A DNA stretch of 64,000 nt from Halomonas sp. (GCF_029263665.1 NZ_JAJUFQ010000015.1:1-64000), one strand, 5' to 3'. Positions 36,927-51,547 are shown, counted from the first letter of the stretch. The notes: generated by a model from the sequence alone, not told the origin. Translations and numbers: made by a program.

Positions 36927-37013
36927 TGGTGCCGAAGGCGGGACTTGAACCCGCACGACCATAAGGTCACTACCCCCTCAAGATAGCGTGTCTACCAATT
37001 CCACCACTTCGGC
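36927..37013 (-). tRNA. leuU: tRNA-Leu (GAG)
   Basis: An 87-nt class II tRNA with long variable arm and encoded CCA. The anticodon GAG is read from 36977-36979. The sequence is close to E. coli leuU, which likewise follows secG. It lies 16 bases after the secG stop and is probably co-transcribed with it. Confidence 0.95.
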
Positions 37014-37029
37014 TAGGGAGGCGGAAGGA

Positions 37030-37533
37030 TCAGCTATTGCTGTCCTCCAGCACTGGCGCAGCATTATCCATATCGCTGCTGCTGCCGTCAACCTTCGGAG
37101 CGACATTTTCGCTTTCTTGCGCGGGTGCACTGCCCTCTTCACCAGAAGCACCTGACTCCAGAGTAGGTACATCGCCTGCCTCGCCTGGCGCAGCGCTTTC
37201 ATTGGCTGCCGGGGCACCATCATCCTCGAGCGTCGGGGCATTGTTCTGCTGCTCGATCACCTCGGCGGCAGGAATACCCGCTTCATCGGGGGACACAGGG
37301 TTCGTCCGGGAAGCGAAGTAGGCCAGAGTCAGGGAAGTGGCAAAGAAAGCAGCAGCGAGTACGGCTGTCGCCTTGGACAGGAAACCACCGCTGCCGCGAG
37401 AACCGAATACTGTCTGAGAGGCACCACCACCAAAGGATGCACCGGCCTCAGCTCCTTTGCCCTGCTGCAGCAGGATCAGAGCGACCAGAGCGATGGCGAT
37501 CGCCACATGGATCATGAGAATAGCAACTTGCAT
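37030..37533 (-). CDS. secG: preprotein translocase subunit SecG, long acidic tail
   Basis: A small Sec translocon subunit with two membrane helices (IHVAIAIALVALILL and ATAVLAAAFFATSLTLAYF) joined by the conserved GKGAEAGASFGGGASQTVFG loop. At 167 residues it is longer than E. coli SecG (about 110). The extra C-terminal 85 residues are acidic, rich in Ala/Glu/Ser/Pro, and repeat the pattern (A/V)P(T/V)LE three times (NAPTLEDDG, DVPTLESG, AAPVLEDS). It lies between tpiA and tRNA-Leu, the usual order. Confidence 0.93.
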   Translation of the reverse strand: MQVAILMIHVAIAIALVALILLQQGKGAEAGASFGGGASQTVFGSRGSGGFLSKATAVLAAAFFATSLTLAYFASRTNPVSPDEAGIPAAEVIEQQNNAPTLEDDGAPAANESAAPGEAGDVPTLESGASGEEGSAPAQESENVAPKVDGSSSDMDNAAPVLEDSNS

Positions 37534-37537
37534 GGAT

Positions 37538-38284
37538 TTAACCTGCTGACTGACAAATGGCTAGAAAATCGTCGACCTTCAGCGATGCTCCGCCGATCAG
37601 GCCGCCGTCGATATCGGCTTGAGCCAGCAACTCCGCCGCATTGTCCGGCTTCATGCTGCCTCCATAAAGTATCTGCATACTTTCGGCCAGGCTTGCGTCG
37701 TACTGCGCCAGGCGCGCACGAATGGCCGCATGCACCTGCTGAGCCTGTTCCGGGGTCGCAGTACGCCCAGTACCGATCGCCCACACGGGCTCATAGGCCA
37801 ATACCAGGGTACGGCGTTGCTCAGGCATCAGCGCATCCATCACTGCACCCAATTGCCCCAGCACCACAGCTTCAGTCTGCTCGGCATCGCGTTCTTCCAG
37901 GGTTTCCCCCAGGCACAATACCGGCTTCAACCCGGCAGACAGAGCCGCCTGAACCCGTGCCAACACGGCAGCATCGTCCTCACCGAACAAGGTGCGCCGC
38001 TCGGAATGCCCCACCAGCACCATCTGCATACCAAGATCACTCAGCATGCTGCCACTGACTTCACCGGTATAAGCGCCTTCACTCTTGTCACTGAGCGTCT
38101 GGGCACCTACCGCCATTGTTTCTGGCAGACGTGCGCGAGCAACACTCAGGTAGGGAAAAGGAACCATCAGCGCCAACTCGACACCAGCAGGCAACTCGGT
38201 ATGCGATAACGTCTCGGCAAAGCTTTCAACCAATTCCAGTGAGCCGTTCATCTTCCAGTTGCCGGCAATCAGCGGTGCACGCAT
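37538..38284 (-). CDS. tpiA: triosephosphate isomerase
   Basis: Interconverts dihydroxyacetone phosphate and glyceraldehyde 3-phosphate. The 248-residue protein has GNWKMN (8-13, catalytic lysine), GHSERR near 94 (catalytic histidine), AYEPVWAIGTG near 164 (catalytic glutamate) and the phosphate-binding YGGSMKPDNA. AGAGG lies seven bases before the chosen ATG; the frame from 38341 adds 19 non-conserved residues. Only four bases separate it from secG. Identification is firm. Confidence 0.96.
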   Translation of the reverse strand: MRAPLIAGNWKMNGSLELVESFAETLSHTELPAGVELALMVPFPYLSVARARLPETMAVGAQTLSDKSEGAYTGEVSGSMLSDLGMQMVLVGHSERRTLFGEDDAAVLARVQAALSAGLKPVLCLGETLEERDAEQTEAVVLGQLGAVMDALMPEQRRTLVLAYEPVWAIGTGRTATPEQAQQVHAAIRARLAQYDASLAESMQILYGGSMKPDNAAELLAQADIDGGLIGGASLKVDDFLAICQSAG

Positions 38285-38433
38285 GGGACATCCTCTTTCA
38301 AGGTGGGCCGAAATGGTATAGGAGCAGCGAGCTACGCTCAAGCATCAAGCGGTGGGCACAATGCTTATCGCGCCCTTGCCTGTCGCTCACAACTCGTTTC
38401 TTCCCAGATAGTTAGCAACGAAAACGGCCAAGG

Positions 38434-39780
38434 TTACAGGAGCCCACGTACGCCATCGGCCAAACGATTGGCAAACTCTTCCACATCAAGATGCGGGCGG
38501 CCTTCGACCATGACCCGAATCAAGGGCTCTGTACCAGACGGACGCAATAGAACCCGCCCTTGGCCAGCAAGCTCTTTCTCCACTGCCGTCACAGCTTCAT
38601 TCAGGCGCGGATCCTCCATCACCGCCCTGGCATTGGTGCCATCAGGCAGGCGCACATTGACCAACGACTGAGGCGCCTTGTCAAAACCATGCAACAGGCG
38701 AGACAACGACTGCTCCTCGCGCACCATGTAGGACAACACTTGCAGCGCCGACACAATGCCATCACCCGTGGTCTGTACATGGCCACAAACGATGTGTCCG
38801 GAAGATTCCCCACCCAGTTGCCAGCCATTGGCCGCCAGGCGCTCCATGACGTAACGATCCCCTACCTGGGCACGCTCGAAGGGAACTCCCATCGCCTCGA
38901 GAGCGGCAGCGAGCCCGAAGTTGCTCATCAGTGTGCCGACCACACCACCGACCAGCTCTCCGCGCTGGTGGCGATCCTTGGCGATCAGGTAAAGCATGTC
39001 GTCGCCATCGATTTCATGGCCATCGGCGTCCACCATCAACACCCGGTCACCATCGCCATCGAAAGCTACGCCAAGATCCGCACCCTGCTGAATCACCGCG
39101 GCTCGCAGTGCTGCTGGATGCGTCGAACCAACTTCGCGATTGATATTCATGCCATCAGGGCTGGCACCAATCAGAGAAACCCTGGCACCCAGCTCTTTGA
39201 ATACCGCAGGAGCAATGTGGTAAGTGGCGCCATGAGCACAGTCGAGCACGATATTCAGCCCATGCAGACTGACACGCTCGGGAATGGTCGACTTGCAGAA
39301 CTCGATATAACGACCGGCAGCATCATCGACCCGGGTCGCCTTGCCCAGCGCATCCGGCGCCACAGTGGTCAGCTCTTCCTCCAGAGCAGCCTCGATACGC
39401 TCTTCGACTTCATCTCCCAGCTTGGCGCCGGCAGCAGAGAAGAACTTGATGCCGTTGTCTTGATAGGCATTGTGCGACGCAGATATGACTATCCCCGCAT
39501 CGGCTCGGAAAGTACGTGTCAGATAGGCAATGCCTGGCGTCGGCATTGGCCCGAGCAGCATGACGTCAACGCCTGCTGCGGACAAGCCGGCTTCCAGGGC
39601 TGACTCGAACATGTAACCGGAAATACGCGTATCCTTGCCGATCAGCACTCGAGCACGCTGGCGCCGAGGCTCGATCACCCGACCCGCAGCCCAGCCAAGC
39701 TTGAGCATGAAGTCCGGTGTGATTGGCGCCTGCCCAACACTGCCACGAATGCCGTCGGTGCCAAAATAGCGTCTAGCCAT
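38434..39780 (-). CDS. glmM: phosphoglucosamine mutase
   Basis: Makes glucosamine 1-phosphate for peptidoglycan and lipopolysaccharide precursors. The 448-residue protein starts [11 protein letters not shown], with the phosphorylated serine in ISASHN (Ser102), the metal-binding FDGDGDR near 240, the sugar-binding GGESSGH near 323 and the phosphate-binding [10 protein letters not shown] near 416. It overlaps the end of folP by eight bases, so the two are coupled. Identification is firm. Confidence 0.97.
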   Translation of the reverse strand: MARRYFGTDGIRGSVGQAPITPDFMLKLGWAAGRVIEPRRQRARVLIGKDTRISGYMFESALEAGLSAAGVDVMLLGPMPTPGIAYLTRTFRADAGIVISASHNAYQDNGIKFFSAAGAKLGDEVEERIEAALEEELTTVAPDALGKATRVDDAAGRYIEFCKSTIPERVSLHGLNIVLDCAHGATYHIAPAVFKELGARVSLIGASPDGMNINREVGSTHPAALRAAVIQQGADLGVAFDGDGDRVLMVDADGHEIDGDDMLYLIAKDRHQRGELVGGVVGTLMSNFGLAAALEAMGVPFERAQVGDRYVMERLAANGWQLGGESSGHIVCGHVQTTGDGIVSALQVLSYMVREEQSLSRLLHGFDKAPQSLVNVRLPDGTNARAVMEDPRLNEAVTAVEKELAGQGRVLLRPSGTEPLIRVMVEGRPHLDVEEFANRLADGVRGLL

Positions 39781-40633
39781 AGGACTTCCCTTCCTCGAGT
39801 ACGGCCCAGGCCATGTTTACCGCATCCACGTGGGCCGCCACATCGTGAACACGCAGAATCCGTGCGCCACGCTCCACGGCCAGGGCTGACAGAGCCAGGC
39901 TGCCGGGCAGGCGCTCTTCCACCGGTCGCTCCAGGACCTTGCCGATCATGCTCTTGCGGGACATTCCCACCAGCAGCGGCAGCTCGAGTTCCTGCAGTTT
40001 TTCCATACGGTGAAGCAGACGAAGATTATGCTCCACCGTCTTGGCAAAGCCAAAGCCCGGATCGAGCAGAATTCGCTCACGGCGCAAGCCAGAGGCTTCA
40101 CATGCAGCAACACGCTGCGCAAGGAAAGCCATGACGTCATCTTCCACCGCTCCTTCATAGTGCGGTGCATTCTGCATGTCGCCAGGCTCGCCCAGCATAT
40201 GCATCAACACGACAGGCAGCCCAGTGGCAACAGCAGCCTGCATGGCGCCTTCACGACGCAGATTGCGCACATCATTGATCATGCCAGCTCCGGCATGAGC
40301 AGCTTCACGCATCACCTCGGAAGTGGAGGTATCCACGGAGACAAGAGCGTCAAGTTCACGCACCAGGACTTCAACCACCGGTAACACCCGATCCATCTCC
40401 TGCTGCACACTGACGGCCTCTGCACCAGGGCGGGTAGACTCTCCGCCCACATCAATGATCGCAGCCCCCTCAGCAATCATCTGCTCGGCATGCCGCAGGG
40501 CATCATCCGTAGCCAAGTGCCGACCTCCATCCGAGAAAGAGTCTGGCGTAACGTTGAGAATACCCATGATATGTGGATAGGACAGGTCTAGGCGATGACG
40601 GCCACAAGACAGCATAGCGGAGGAGGTTGGCAT
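39773..40633 (-). CDS. folP: dihydropteroate synthase
   Basis: Condenses p-aminobenzoate with the pterin pyrophosphate in folate synthesis; target of sulfonamides. The 286-residue protein has [15 protein letters not shown] near the start, the [11 protein letters not shown] loop near 61, INDV near 118 and the later MSRKSMIG and RVHDVAAH segments, all typical. It lies between ftsH and glmM in the conserved order; AGGA stands eight bases before the ATG. Identification is firm. Confidence 0.97.
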   Translation of the reverse strand: MPTSSAMLSCGRHRLDLSYPHIMGILNVTPDSFSDGGRHLATDDALRHAEQMIAEGAAIIDVGGESTRPGAEAVSVQQEMDRVLPVVEVLVRELDALVSVDTSTSEVMREAAHAGAGMINDVRNLRREGAMQAAVATGLPVVLMHMLGEPGDMQNAPHYEGAVEDDVMAFLAQRVAACEASGLRRERILLDPGFGFAKTVEHNLRLLHRMEKLQELELPLLVGMSRKSMIGKVLERPVEERLPGSLALSALAVERGARILRVHDVAAHVDAVNMAWAVLEEGKSYG

Positions 40634-40711
40634 CTTTGGGGTCCTGCTGGATACAACGGATAAAAACGGAGAGGCGCCCCTCTGGGCGCCTCCATGACCT
40701 GATATCGGGGA

Positions 40712-42697
40712 TCAACTGCCGGCAGGGCCGCCCAGCGGATCGGAAGGACGACGCCCAGGCGTATCGTCGTCTTCTTCATCTCCCTCTACATCAGAGGCTT
40801 CGGAAGCGCCTGCCTCTTTGTTCGGCTCCCCCGTCACCGGTGAACCGCCATGAGTCCCATTGTCATCCCAATCCTTGGGCGGACGCGGAGTACGACCTTC
40901 CATGATGTCCTTGAGCTGGTCAGCATCAATGGTCTCGTACTGCATCAGCGCATCGGCCATGGCATCGAGCTTATCGCGATTCTCATGCAGAATACGCTCA
41001 GCCTCGGCATAGCATTCATCGATGATCTTGCGTACTTCCTTGTCCAGGCGAGAGGTCGTCTCTCCTGACTTGAGCTTGCTGCCACCCTGCATGGAACCAC
41101 CGAGGAACTGATGGGACTCATCCTCGTCGTACATGATCGGTCCCATTTCTTCCGACAGCCCCCACTTGGCTACCATGCTGTGCGCAAGTTCCGTCGCACG
41201 CTTGATGTCATTGGAAGCACCGGTAGTGACACCATTCGGCCCCAGGGTCATTTCTTCGGCGATACGACCGCCGAACAACGAACAGATCTGACTGATGATC
41301 TGCTGACGGGACAAGCTGTAGCGATCCTGTTCCGGCAGGAACATGGTCACACCCAGAGCACGGCCACGGGGAATGATGGTGACCTTGTAGACCGGGTCAT
41401 GCTCCGGCGCGACCAGGCCGATAATCGCGTGACCTGCCTCGTGGTAGGCGGTATTGAGCTTCTCTTTCTCGGTCATGACCATGGAGCGCCGCTCGGCCCC
41501 CATCATGATCTTATCCTTGGCCAGCTCCAGTTCTTCCATGCTCACCAAACGCTTGTTACGACGCGCGGCGAACAGTGCAGCCTCATTGACCAGGTTGGCC
41601 AGATCAGCACCGGAGAAGCCGGGTGTACCACGGGCGATAAAGGACGGTTTGACGTCGTCGGCCAACGGCACCTTGCGTAGATGCACATTGAGAATGTGCT
41701 CGCGACCACGGATATCCGGCAGCGGTACCACTACCTGACGGTCGAAACGCCCGGGGCGCAGCAGTGCTGGATCAAGAACATCAGGACGGTTGGTCGCCGC
41801 GATGACGATGATGCCTTCATTGGCCTCGAAGCCATCCATCTCGACCAGCAGCTGGTTCAGCGTCTGCTCACGTTCATCATTGCCACCGCCCATGCCAGCA
41901 CCGCGCGAACGGCCTACCGCATCGATCTCATCGATGAAGATGATGCAGGGTGCCTGTTTCTTGGCTTGCTCGAACATGTCGCGCACTCGAGAAGCACCCA
42001 CACCGACAAACATCTCGACGAAATCCGAACCGGAAATGGAGAAGAACGGTACCTTGGCTTCACCTGCAATGGACTTTGCCAGCAACGTCTTACCGGTACC
42101 CGGAGGCCCCACCATCAGCACACCGCGCGGAATCGTGCCGCCAAGGCGCTGAAACTTGGTCGGGTCACGCAGGAAGTCAACCAGCTCTTCCACCTCTTCC
42201 TTGGCCTCATCACAGCCGGCCACATCAGCAAAGGTGGTCTTGATCTGGTCTTGGGACAGCAGCTTGGCCTTGGACTTGCCAAAGCTCATCGGCCCACCCT
42301 TGCCTCCTGCTCCCCCCTGCATCTGGCGCATGAAGAACATGAAGATGGCCAGAATCAGCAGAATCGGGAAGCTGGCAATCAACAGCCGCGTCCATATGCT
42401 CTGCTCCTCAGGCTTCTTACCGATCACTGTGACGTTGTGCGACAGCAGATCATCCATCAGCTTGGGATCATCTGCTGACGGACGGATGGTCTGGAAGCTG
42501 GAGCCATCGGATCGCTCACCATTGATGGTGTAACCATCGATGGTGACGCTACGGACCTGCTGGTTCTGCACCTGCTCGACGAACTGGGAATAGTTCATCG
42601 TGTTGGGTGCGTTTTCGACGCTGAAGTTGTTGAACACCGTCAGCAGCACGGCTGCGATGACCAACCACAGAATCAGGTTCTTCGCCATGTCGTTCAA
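40712..42697 (-). CDS. ftsH: ATP-dependent zinc metalloprotease FtsH
   Basis: A membrane-anchored AAA+ protease that removes LpxC, sigma-32 and damaged membrane proteins. Two N-terminal membrane helices flank a periplasmic domain; then come Walker A GPPGTGKT near 204, Walker [13 protein letters not shown], the SRH region [17 protein letters not shown], and the zinc site HEAGH near 423. The C-terminal tail is acidic. The start given is TTG (42695-42697), eight bases after GAGG; an ATG three codons in (42686-42688) gives MAKNLILW and is the alternative. Identification is firm, the start slightly uncertain. Confidence 0.96.
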   Translation of the reverse strand: MNDMAKNLILWLVIAAVLLTVFNNFSVENAPNTMNYSQFVEQVQNQQVRSVTIDGYTINGERSDGSSFQTIRPSADDPKLMDDLLSHNVTVIGKKPEEQSIWTRLLIASFPILLILAIFMFFMRQMQGGAGGKGGPMSFGKSKAKLLSQDQIKTTFADVAGCDEAKEEVEELVDFLRDPTKFQRLGGTIPRGVLMVGPPGTGKTLLAKSIAGEAKVPFFSISGSDFVEMFVGVGASRVRDMFEQAKKQAPCIIFIDEIDAVGRSRGAGMGGGNDEREQTLNQLLVEMDGFEANEGIIVIAATNRPDVLDPALLRPGRFDRQVVVPLPDIRGREHILNVHLRKVPLADDVKPSFIARGTPGFSGADLANLVNEAALFAARRNKRLVSMEELELAKDKIMMGAERRSMVMTEKEKLNTAYHEAGHAIIGLVAPEHDPVYKVTIIPRGRALGVTMFLPEQDRYSLSRQQIISQICSLFGGRIAEEMTLGPNGVTTGASNDIKRATELAHSMVAKWGLSEEMGPIMYDEDESHQFLGGSMQGGSKLKSGETTSRLDKEVRKIIDECYAEAERILHENRDKLDAMADALMQYETIDADQLKDIMEGRTPRPPKDWDDNGTHGGSPVTGEPNKEAGASEASDVEGDEEDDDTPGRRPSDPLGGPAGS

Positions 42698-42732
42698 GGG
42701 ACTACCCTCAATTGCAAGAATCTGTCGGCTCT

Positions 42733-42797
42733 AACGTGCCTACCACTAAGCGTTGACACCACAAAGAGCGTGACACTACAAAGTTCGACACTACAGG
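42733..42797 (+). repeat. 16-17-bp degenerate tandem repeat upstream of ftsH
   Basis: Four imperfect units on the plus strand: AACGTGCCTACCACTA, AGCGTTGACACCACAA, AGAGCGTGACACTACAA and AGTTCGACACTACAGG. They lie about 35-100 bases before the ftsH start, in its leader or promoter. Confidence 0.75.
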
Positions 42798-42936
42798 AGC
42801 CCGGCTTGTTCGGCCAGTAATGCAGATGAACCGCACCTTACAGGCAGCACTACATACCACTTTGCCAAATACCGATGAATTTTTCCGGCTATCGCCTCAG
42901 TAGGCACCTTCTATCTAGAAGAATAGTCGTCGTCCA

Positions 42937-43629
42937 TCAGCCACGAAAATTCTCTGCCAGCAAATATACCTCGCGTGAACGTGCACGTGAGGCATCTGGC
43001 TTGCGCGTTACCACTCGATCGAAGCTGCCGCGCAAATCCTTTAGGTAGGCATCGAAACCCTCGCCCTGAAACACCTTTGCCACGAAGCGGCCTCCAGGGC
43101 GCAAGGTCTGCCGAGCAAGATCCAGCGCCAGCTCCACCAGATACATGGCCTGAGGCTGATCAATTGCTGCCATACCACTCATATTGGGGGCCATATCCGA
43201 CATCACAAGGTCTACTGGACGATTTCCCAGTACAGCAAGGATTTCCTCAAGCACACTTTCTTCGGTGAAATCCCCCTGAATGAAGTCGACACCCGCCAGA
43301 GCATCCATCTCAAGGATATCCGAGGCGATCACCACACCATCATCGCCAACTCGATCAGCGGCAATCTGGCTCCAGCCACCTGGTGCGGCCCCTAGATCGA
43401 TGACCGTCATACCAGGCTTGAACAGCCTGTCTTTCTCATCCAGCTCGATCAGCTTGTAGCTGGCCCGAGAGCGATAGCCATCCTGCCAGCTCTGCTGCAC
43501 GTAGCGATCATCAAAGTGCTCCTTGAGCCAACTTGCGCTGCTCTTGCTGGCATTGCTCTTGTTGACATTGCTCTTGCCGCCACGCTTGGTAGAGGACGAA
43601 GACGTCTGAGAGGAACGCTTGGATGCCAC
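42937..43629 (-). CDS. rlmE: 23S rRNA (U2552) 2'-O-methyltransferase
   Basis: A SAM-dependent methyltransferase that modifies U2552 of 23S rRNA in the 50S subunit. [11 protein letters not shown] (catalytic lysine of the K-D-K-E set), the SAM motif [13 protein letters not shown] near 78, [11 protein letters not shown] near 143 (aspartate) and [11 protein letters not shown] near 185 (lysine) are present. The first 35 residues are a Ser/Lys/Asn-rich extension containing an in-frame pentapeptide repeat ([15 protein letters not shown]) made by 15-bp DNA units. It lies upstream of ftsH, as in E. coli. Confidence 0.95.
   Translation of the reverse strand: MASKRSSQTSSSSTKRGGKSNVNKSNASKSSASWLKEHFDDRYVQQSWQDGYRSRASYKLIELDEKDRLFKPGMTVIDLGAAPGGWSQIAADRVGDDGVVIASDILEMDALAGVDFIQGDFTEESVLEEILAVLGNRPVDLVMSDMAPNMSGMAAIDQPQAMYLVELALDLARQTLRPGGRFVAKVFQGEGFDAYLKDLRGSFDRVVTRKPDASRARSREVYLLAENFRG
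43531..43575 (-). repeat. 15-bp in-frame tandem repeat, start of rlmE
   Basis: Plus-strand units ACTTGCGCTGCTCTT, GCTGGCATTGCTCTT and GTTGACATTGCTCTT, encoding KSSAS, KSNAS and KSNVN in the disordered N-terminus. Confidence 0.8.
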
Positions 43630-43829
43630 GAAATCACCTGGAAACAGCTACGGGAAAATATCGCCCACACATCCCGCCGCCCCATGCCTGGGTTTAAGGG
43701 ATCGACAGGATGTGGAAAATCAGCCTGCGGGACGACAATTCCATGAAGAAGATGTCGTGACGCTTCCGCCAAGGGCGAATTCGCCGTAACATGTGCAGTC
43801 GCGCCAATTTTGGGAAGAAGCAAGATACC

Positions 43830-44156
43830 ATGAGCTTGTCACAGGCACAAAAGAAAGCATTCCGCAGCATTGGTCACCACCTGGACCCGGTAGTGATGGC
43901 ATCGGAAAACGGCATCTCCGAGGGCCTGCTGGCCGAACTCGACCGGGCGCTGAATGACCACGAGCTGATCAAGGTGAAGCTTGCCATTCCAGATCGTGAC
44001 GATCGCACCGCAGTGCTCGACGAACTGGCCAAGGCCAGCAAGGCCGAAATCATCCAGAAAATCGGCAAGGTTGCCTTGCTCTACCGCCCCAACCCCAAAG
44101 CCAACCCGAAGCTGTCCAATATTACACGCTTCGCCGATCACCACGGCCGCCATTGA
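43830..44156 (+). CDS. yhbY: YhbY, CRM-domain RNA-binding protein
   Basis: A 108-residue single CRM-domain protein that binds pre-50S ribosomal particles. The N-terminal LSQAQKKAFRSIGHHLDPVV, the ISEGLLAELDRALNDHELIKV segment (split by a conserved turn) and the IQKIGKVALLYRPN end match the family. The ATG at 43830 is chosen; a longer frame adds 13 unrelated residues. It is divergent from rlmE, the usual arrangement, and is followed directly by a heptanucleotide repeat. Confidence 0.93.
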   Translation: MSLSQAQKKAFRSIGHHLDPVVMASENGISEGLLAELDRALNDHELIKVKLAIPDRDDRTAVLDELAKASKAEIIQKIGKVALLYRPNPKANPKLSNITRFADHHGRH

Positions 44157-44196
<40 letters not shown>

Positions 44197-44224
44197 AACC
44201 TATCTGGCGCTGCTTGCGGCTCGG

Positions 44225-45139
44225 CTACTCTGGAAGAGGAATGAATTCTTCTTCATCTCCCGGCACCTTCGGAAATGCACCACTCTTCCAGTCTTGCCTG
44301 GCCTGCTCGATACGTTCCTTGCGGCTGGATACAAAGTTCCAGTCAACGTAGCGCCTGGACAACCTTTCTCCACCGATAATTCCGATGCGGCACTCTGTCA
44401 CGGCTTCCAGGGTCACACCGACACCTGCAGCACAGACCGCCAGGGAATGTTCAGGAATCTCGGTCACCCCTGCCTTCATCTTTCCCTGAGCGGTATACAC
44501 AGCACGCTCTTCCGCATACGGCAAGGCAAGACGCTGCCCCGGCTGCAGGTGTGCCTCTACATACAGCGTCTCGGCAAAGGTCTTCACTGGCGAAGTGACA
44601 CCATAGGCCGCTCCCATCATCACTCGCAATGGCACTCCATCGACCTCAAGCGCGGGGATATCTGCAGACGGATAATGATAGAAAGCAGGATCGATCTCTT
44701 CGTCCTCCTCCGGCAGGGCCAACCATAACTGCAGGCCATGCAGGCGTCGGGGCGTGCGAGTGGCTTCGGGGCGCTCACGCTCCGAGTGAGTGATTCCTTT
44801 CCCCGCCACCATCAGATTGATATCTCCCGGGCGAATGGGCTGCACACTGCCCAGGGAATCCCGGTGCAGAATTTCACCCTCAAACAGATACGTGACCGTT
44901 GCCAGATTGACATGAGGATGAGGACGCACATTGATGCCCTCACCAATGGGAAAGTCGGCAGGCCCCATATGGTCAAAGAAAATCCAGGGTCCCACCATCT
45001 TGCGCTTGGCCGTCGGCAGGGAACGGCGCACCGAGAAATTGCCAATATCCTTCTCTCGGGTCTCGATCAGTAACTCGATAGCGCCAGAGCACTGCTCATA
45101 TTCACACAACTGCTCAGCATTGTCGGTAGGATTGCTCAT
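44225..45139 (-). CDS. pirin family protein
   Basis: A 304-residue bicupin. The N-terminal pirin domain has the metal-binding pattern HPHVNLATVTYLFEGE (near 74, histidines) and a later ITHSER; a C-terminal pirin domain follows. Some bacterial pirins oxidise quercetin, others bind partner enzymes; the function here is unknown. The ATG at 45137-45139 has GGAG six bases upstream and is preferred over a GTG four codons earlier. It is encoded alone between yhbY and greA. The upstream region is made of 13-bp tandem repeats. Confidence 0.88.
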   Translation of the reverse strand: MSNPTDNAEQLCEYEQCSGAIELLIETREKDIGNFSVRRSLPTAKRKMVGPWIFFDHMGPADFPIGEGINVRPHPHVNLATVTYLFEGEILHRDSLGSVQPIRPGDINLMVAGKGITHSERERPEATRTPRRLHGLQLWLALPEEDEEIDPAFYHYPSADIPALEVDGVPLRVMMGAAYGVTSPVKTFAETLYVEAHLQPGQRLALPYAEERAVYTAQGKMKAGVTEIPEHSLAVCAAGVGVTLEAVTECRIGIIGGERLSRRYVDWNFVSSRKERIEQARQDWKSGAFPKVPGDEEEFIPLPE

Positions 45140-45155
45140 GGCACGCTCCACAGGG

Positions 45156-45217
45156 ACCTTTCACAAAGACTTTTCACAGAGACTTTCAAAGGTTCTCTAC
45201 ACAGGTTCTCGACTCAG
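45156..45217 (+). repeat. 13-bp degenerate tandem repeat upstream of pirin gene
   Basis: Units on the plus strand: ACCTTTCACAAAG, ACTTTTCACAGAG, ACTTTCAAAGG, TTCTCTACACAGG and TTCTCGACTCAG. They lie 17-78 bases before the pirin ATG. Confidence 0.7.
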
Positions 45218-45260
45218 CTTAGCCCACGGGCTTCATAAGAGGAGCGGCCATAAAAAAAAA

Positions 45261-45282
45261 CCGATGGCCATATGGCCATCGG
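45261..45282 (-). terminator. rho-independent terminator of carAB-greA
   Basis: A 22-bp perfect palindrome with arms CCGATGGCCAT and its complement, followed on the minus strand by nine Ts. A textbook terminator, 35 bases after greA. Confidence 0.92.
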
Positions 45283-45317
45283 GGTTTTCCTGAGCGTTTG
45301 CCGAGAGGCGTTTCGGC

Positions 45318-45790
45318 TTACAGATGCTCGACGCCGGAAATTTCATACTCCACTTCACCACCCGGAGTACGAACGACGACCACCTCGCCTTCTTCCTTGC
45401 CGATCAGGGCACGGGCAATAGGCGAAGTGACAGAGATACGGCTCTGCTTGATGTCAGCCTCATCCTCACCCACGATGCGATACGTCACTTCCTCGTCCGT
45501 ATCGAGGTTGAGCAGCTCCACCGTGACACCAAAAATCACCTTGCCCGTCTTGGGCAGTTTGGTGACATCAATGACCTGGGCATTGGACAGCTTGCCTTCG
45601 ATCTCCTGGATCCGACCCTCGATAAAACCCTGCTGCTCGCGAGCGGCGTGGTATTCAGCGTTTTCCTTGAGATCGCCATGCTCGCGGGCCTCGGCGATGG
45701 CAGCAATCACCTGCGGACGCTCCACGCTCTTGAGCTGTTCAAGCTCACTGCGCAAACGCTGCTCACCGGTGACGGTCATCGGGACCTTGT

Positions 45791-45794
<4 letters not shown>
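45318..45794 (-). CDS. greA: transcription elongation factor GreA
   Basis: Rescues backtracked RNA polymerase by stimulating transcript cleavage. The 158-residue length is standard. The N-terminal coiled coil contains the acidic loop [18 protein letters not shown] (about 40-57) and the C-terminal domain ends [17 protein letters not shown] lies seven bases before the ATG, which overlaps the carB stop by four bases (ATGA). The longer frame from 45866 lies inside carB and is rejected. Identification is firm. Confidence 0.97.
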
Positions 45795-49021
<3,227 letters not shown>

Positions 49022-49085
49022 GGTGCTTCCCGCTAGAAATTTGGTCTATGAGCTGATGACGACTGCAATACCTTTCACACAAGCC

Positions 49086-50231
49086 TCAGCGACGTGTGCG
49101 CATCATCTCGATAAAGCGATCAAACAGGGGCGCCACGTCACGAGGACCTGGGCTCGCTTCCGGGTGCCCCTGGAAGCTGAAGGCTGGCTTGTCGGTGCGC
49201 TCGATACCCTGCAAGGTGCCGTCGAACAATGAACGATGGGTCGCGCGCAGCGTGTCCGGCAATGTCGCCTCATCAGCAGCGAAACCATGGTTCTGACTGG
49301 TGATCATCACATGCCCGGTATCGAGATCCTGCACCGGGTGGTTGGCACCATGGTGGCCATGCCCCATCTTCACAGTGGTAGCGCCACTGGCCAGGGCCAG
49401 CAACTGGTGTCCAAGACAGATGCCAAAAATCGGCGTTTCGGTCTCGAGCAGTTCCTGGATGGCCTTGATGGCATAATCACAGGGCTCGGGGTCGCCAGGC
49501 CCATTGGACAGGAAGATTCCGTCCGGATTCAGCGCCATCACCTCAGCAGCCGGTGTCTGGGCAGGCACCACGGTCAGACGGCAGCCACGACTGGCCAGCA
49601 TGCGCAGGATGTTGAACTTGACGCCATAGTCGTAGGCCACCACATGGAAAGGACGCTCATCCTTGGTGGTATCGGCATAGCCTTCACCCAGAGCCCATTC
49701 ACCTTCCGTCCACTCATAACCTTCCGTGCATGACACTACCTTGGCCAGGTCCATGCCCTTCAATCCCGGGAAGGCACGCGCAGCTTCCAGTGCACGGGCT
49801 TCCGCATCCGTCCCTTCCGCTTCTGCGCCCGCCAGGATGGCACCGTTCTGAGCCCCCTTGTCGCGCAGAATACGGGTCAGGCGACGAGTATCGATATCGG
49901 CGATACCGATGACGTTGTGGCTGGAGAGGTAGTCGGACAGGCTCTGGGTGGAGCGAAAGTTACTGGCAACAAGAGGAAGATCACGGATAACGAGGCCGGC
50001 TGCCGCGATGCTGGAGGATTCAACATCCTCTGGATTGATGCCGGTATTGCCAATATGAGGATAGGTAAGTGTAACGATCTGACGAGAATAAGAAGGGTCG
50101 GTGAGAATTTCCTGGTAGCCGGTCATGGCCGTATTGAACACCACTTCACCACTGGTCTGCCCATCAGCGCCAATGGCCGTGCCGTGGAATACGCTGCCAT
50201 CTTCCAAGGCCAAAATCGCGGGTTTGTTCAA
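49086..50231 (-). CDS. carA: carbamoyl-phosphate synthase, small (glutaminase) subunit
   Basis: The class I glutamine amidotransferase subunit, 381 residues from the chosen start. The nucleophile is Cys272 in GICLGHQ, with His and Glu in [11 protein letters not shown] near 356. The start is a TTG (50229-50231), giving [12 protein letters not shown], which matches known CarA N-termini, with GGAGG eight bases upstream. The longer frame reaching 50333 would add 34 unrelated residues. No upstream pyrimidine or arginine operator was recognised. Identification is firm. Confidence 0.96.
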   Translation of the reverse strand: MNKPAILALEDGSVFHGTAIGADGQTSGEVVFNTAMTGYQEILTDPSYSRQIVTLTYPHIGNTGINPEDVESSSIAAAGLVIRDLPLVASNFRSTQSLSDYLSSHNVIGIADIDTRRLTRILRDKGAQNGAILAGAEAEGTDAEARALEAARAFPGLKGMDLAKVVSCTEGYEWTEGEWALGEGYADTTKDERPFHVVAYDYGVKFNILRMLASRGCRLTVVPAQTPAAEVMALNPDGIFLSNGPGDPEPCDYAIKAIQELLETETPIFGICLGHQLLALASGATTVKMGHGHHGANHPVQDLDTGHVMITSQNHGFAADEATLPDTLRATHRSLFDGTLQGIERTDKPAFSFQGHPEASPGPRDVAPLFDRFIEMMRTRR

Positions 50232-50681
50232 CGCTACGTCCTCCCAAAGAAAACTCGTCAAGGTGCCTGTTCGCTCAACCACTGGCGCGCAAAGGCGCCG
50301 CCCTTCGCTACCATTTAAAGTAGCCCGGACCATCGTTTGAAGTGTGGTTCTTGGGAATCACCACGATAACTCCGCCTGGTGGCATGAAATCCTTCGCACA
50401 CGTAGACGCTTATCGCGGTGTTTCCCTAAAAAAGCGGGACGAAACCCGGTGCATGACCGGTTTCATCCCGCTTGTTGTCATTCGCTCGGAATGCTGTGCC
50501 GGAGCCATCGCCGCCCTCTTGGGGAAGGCAATGCTGAGCGAGGAATACCAAGCGCCCGGCCAAAATTTTTGCAATGCTACAGTATCTTCAGCGCTTTTTC
50601 TACAGGCATGATGCCAATAATAGATCTGGAAGACCTGACAAACTCGGCACACCGCCCCACTCAAGATGTCTCATGGACGCC
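50232..50681. other. intergenic region between carA and dapB
   Basis: About 450 bases with no gene. It holds the dapB terminator (50432-50473) and presumably the car promoter and leader; no attenuator peptide, ARG box or PyrR-type structure was recognised. Confidence 0.5.
50432..50473 (-). terminator. rho-independent terminator after dapB
   Basis: A long hairpin with arms starting AAGCGGGACGAAACC and pairing to GGTTTCATCCCGCTT, with one mismatch and one bulge, followed on the minus strand by TTTTTTAGGG. It is about 210 bases after the dapB stop. Confidence 0.75.
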
Positions 50682-51509
<828 letters not shown>

Positions 51510-51547
51510 TCAAAATCAGTGACACAGAAGGAAACCCGCCATCTGGA

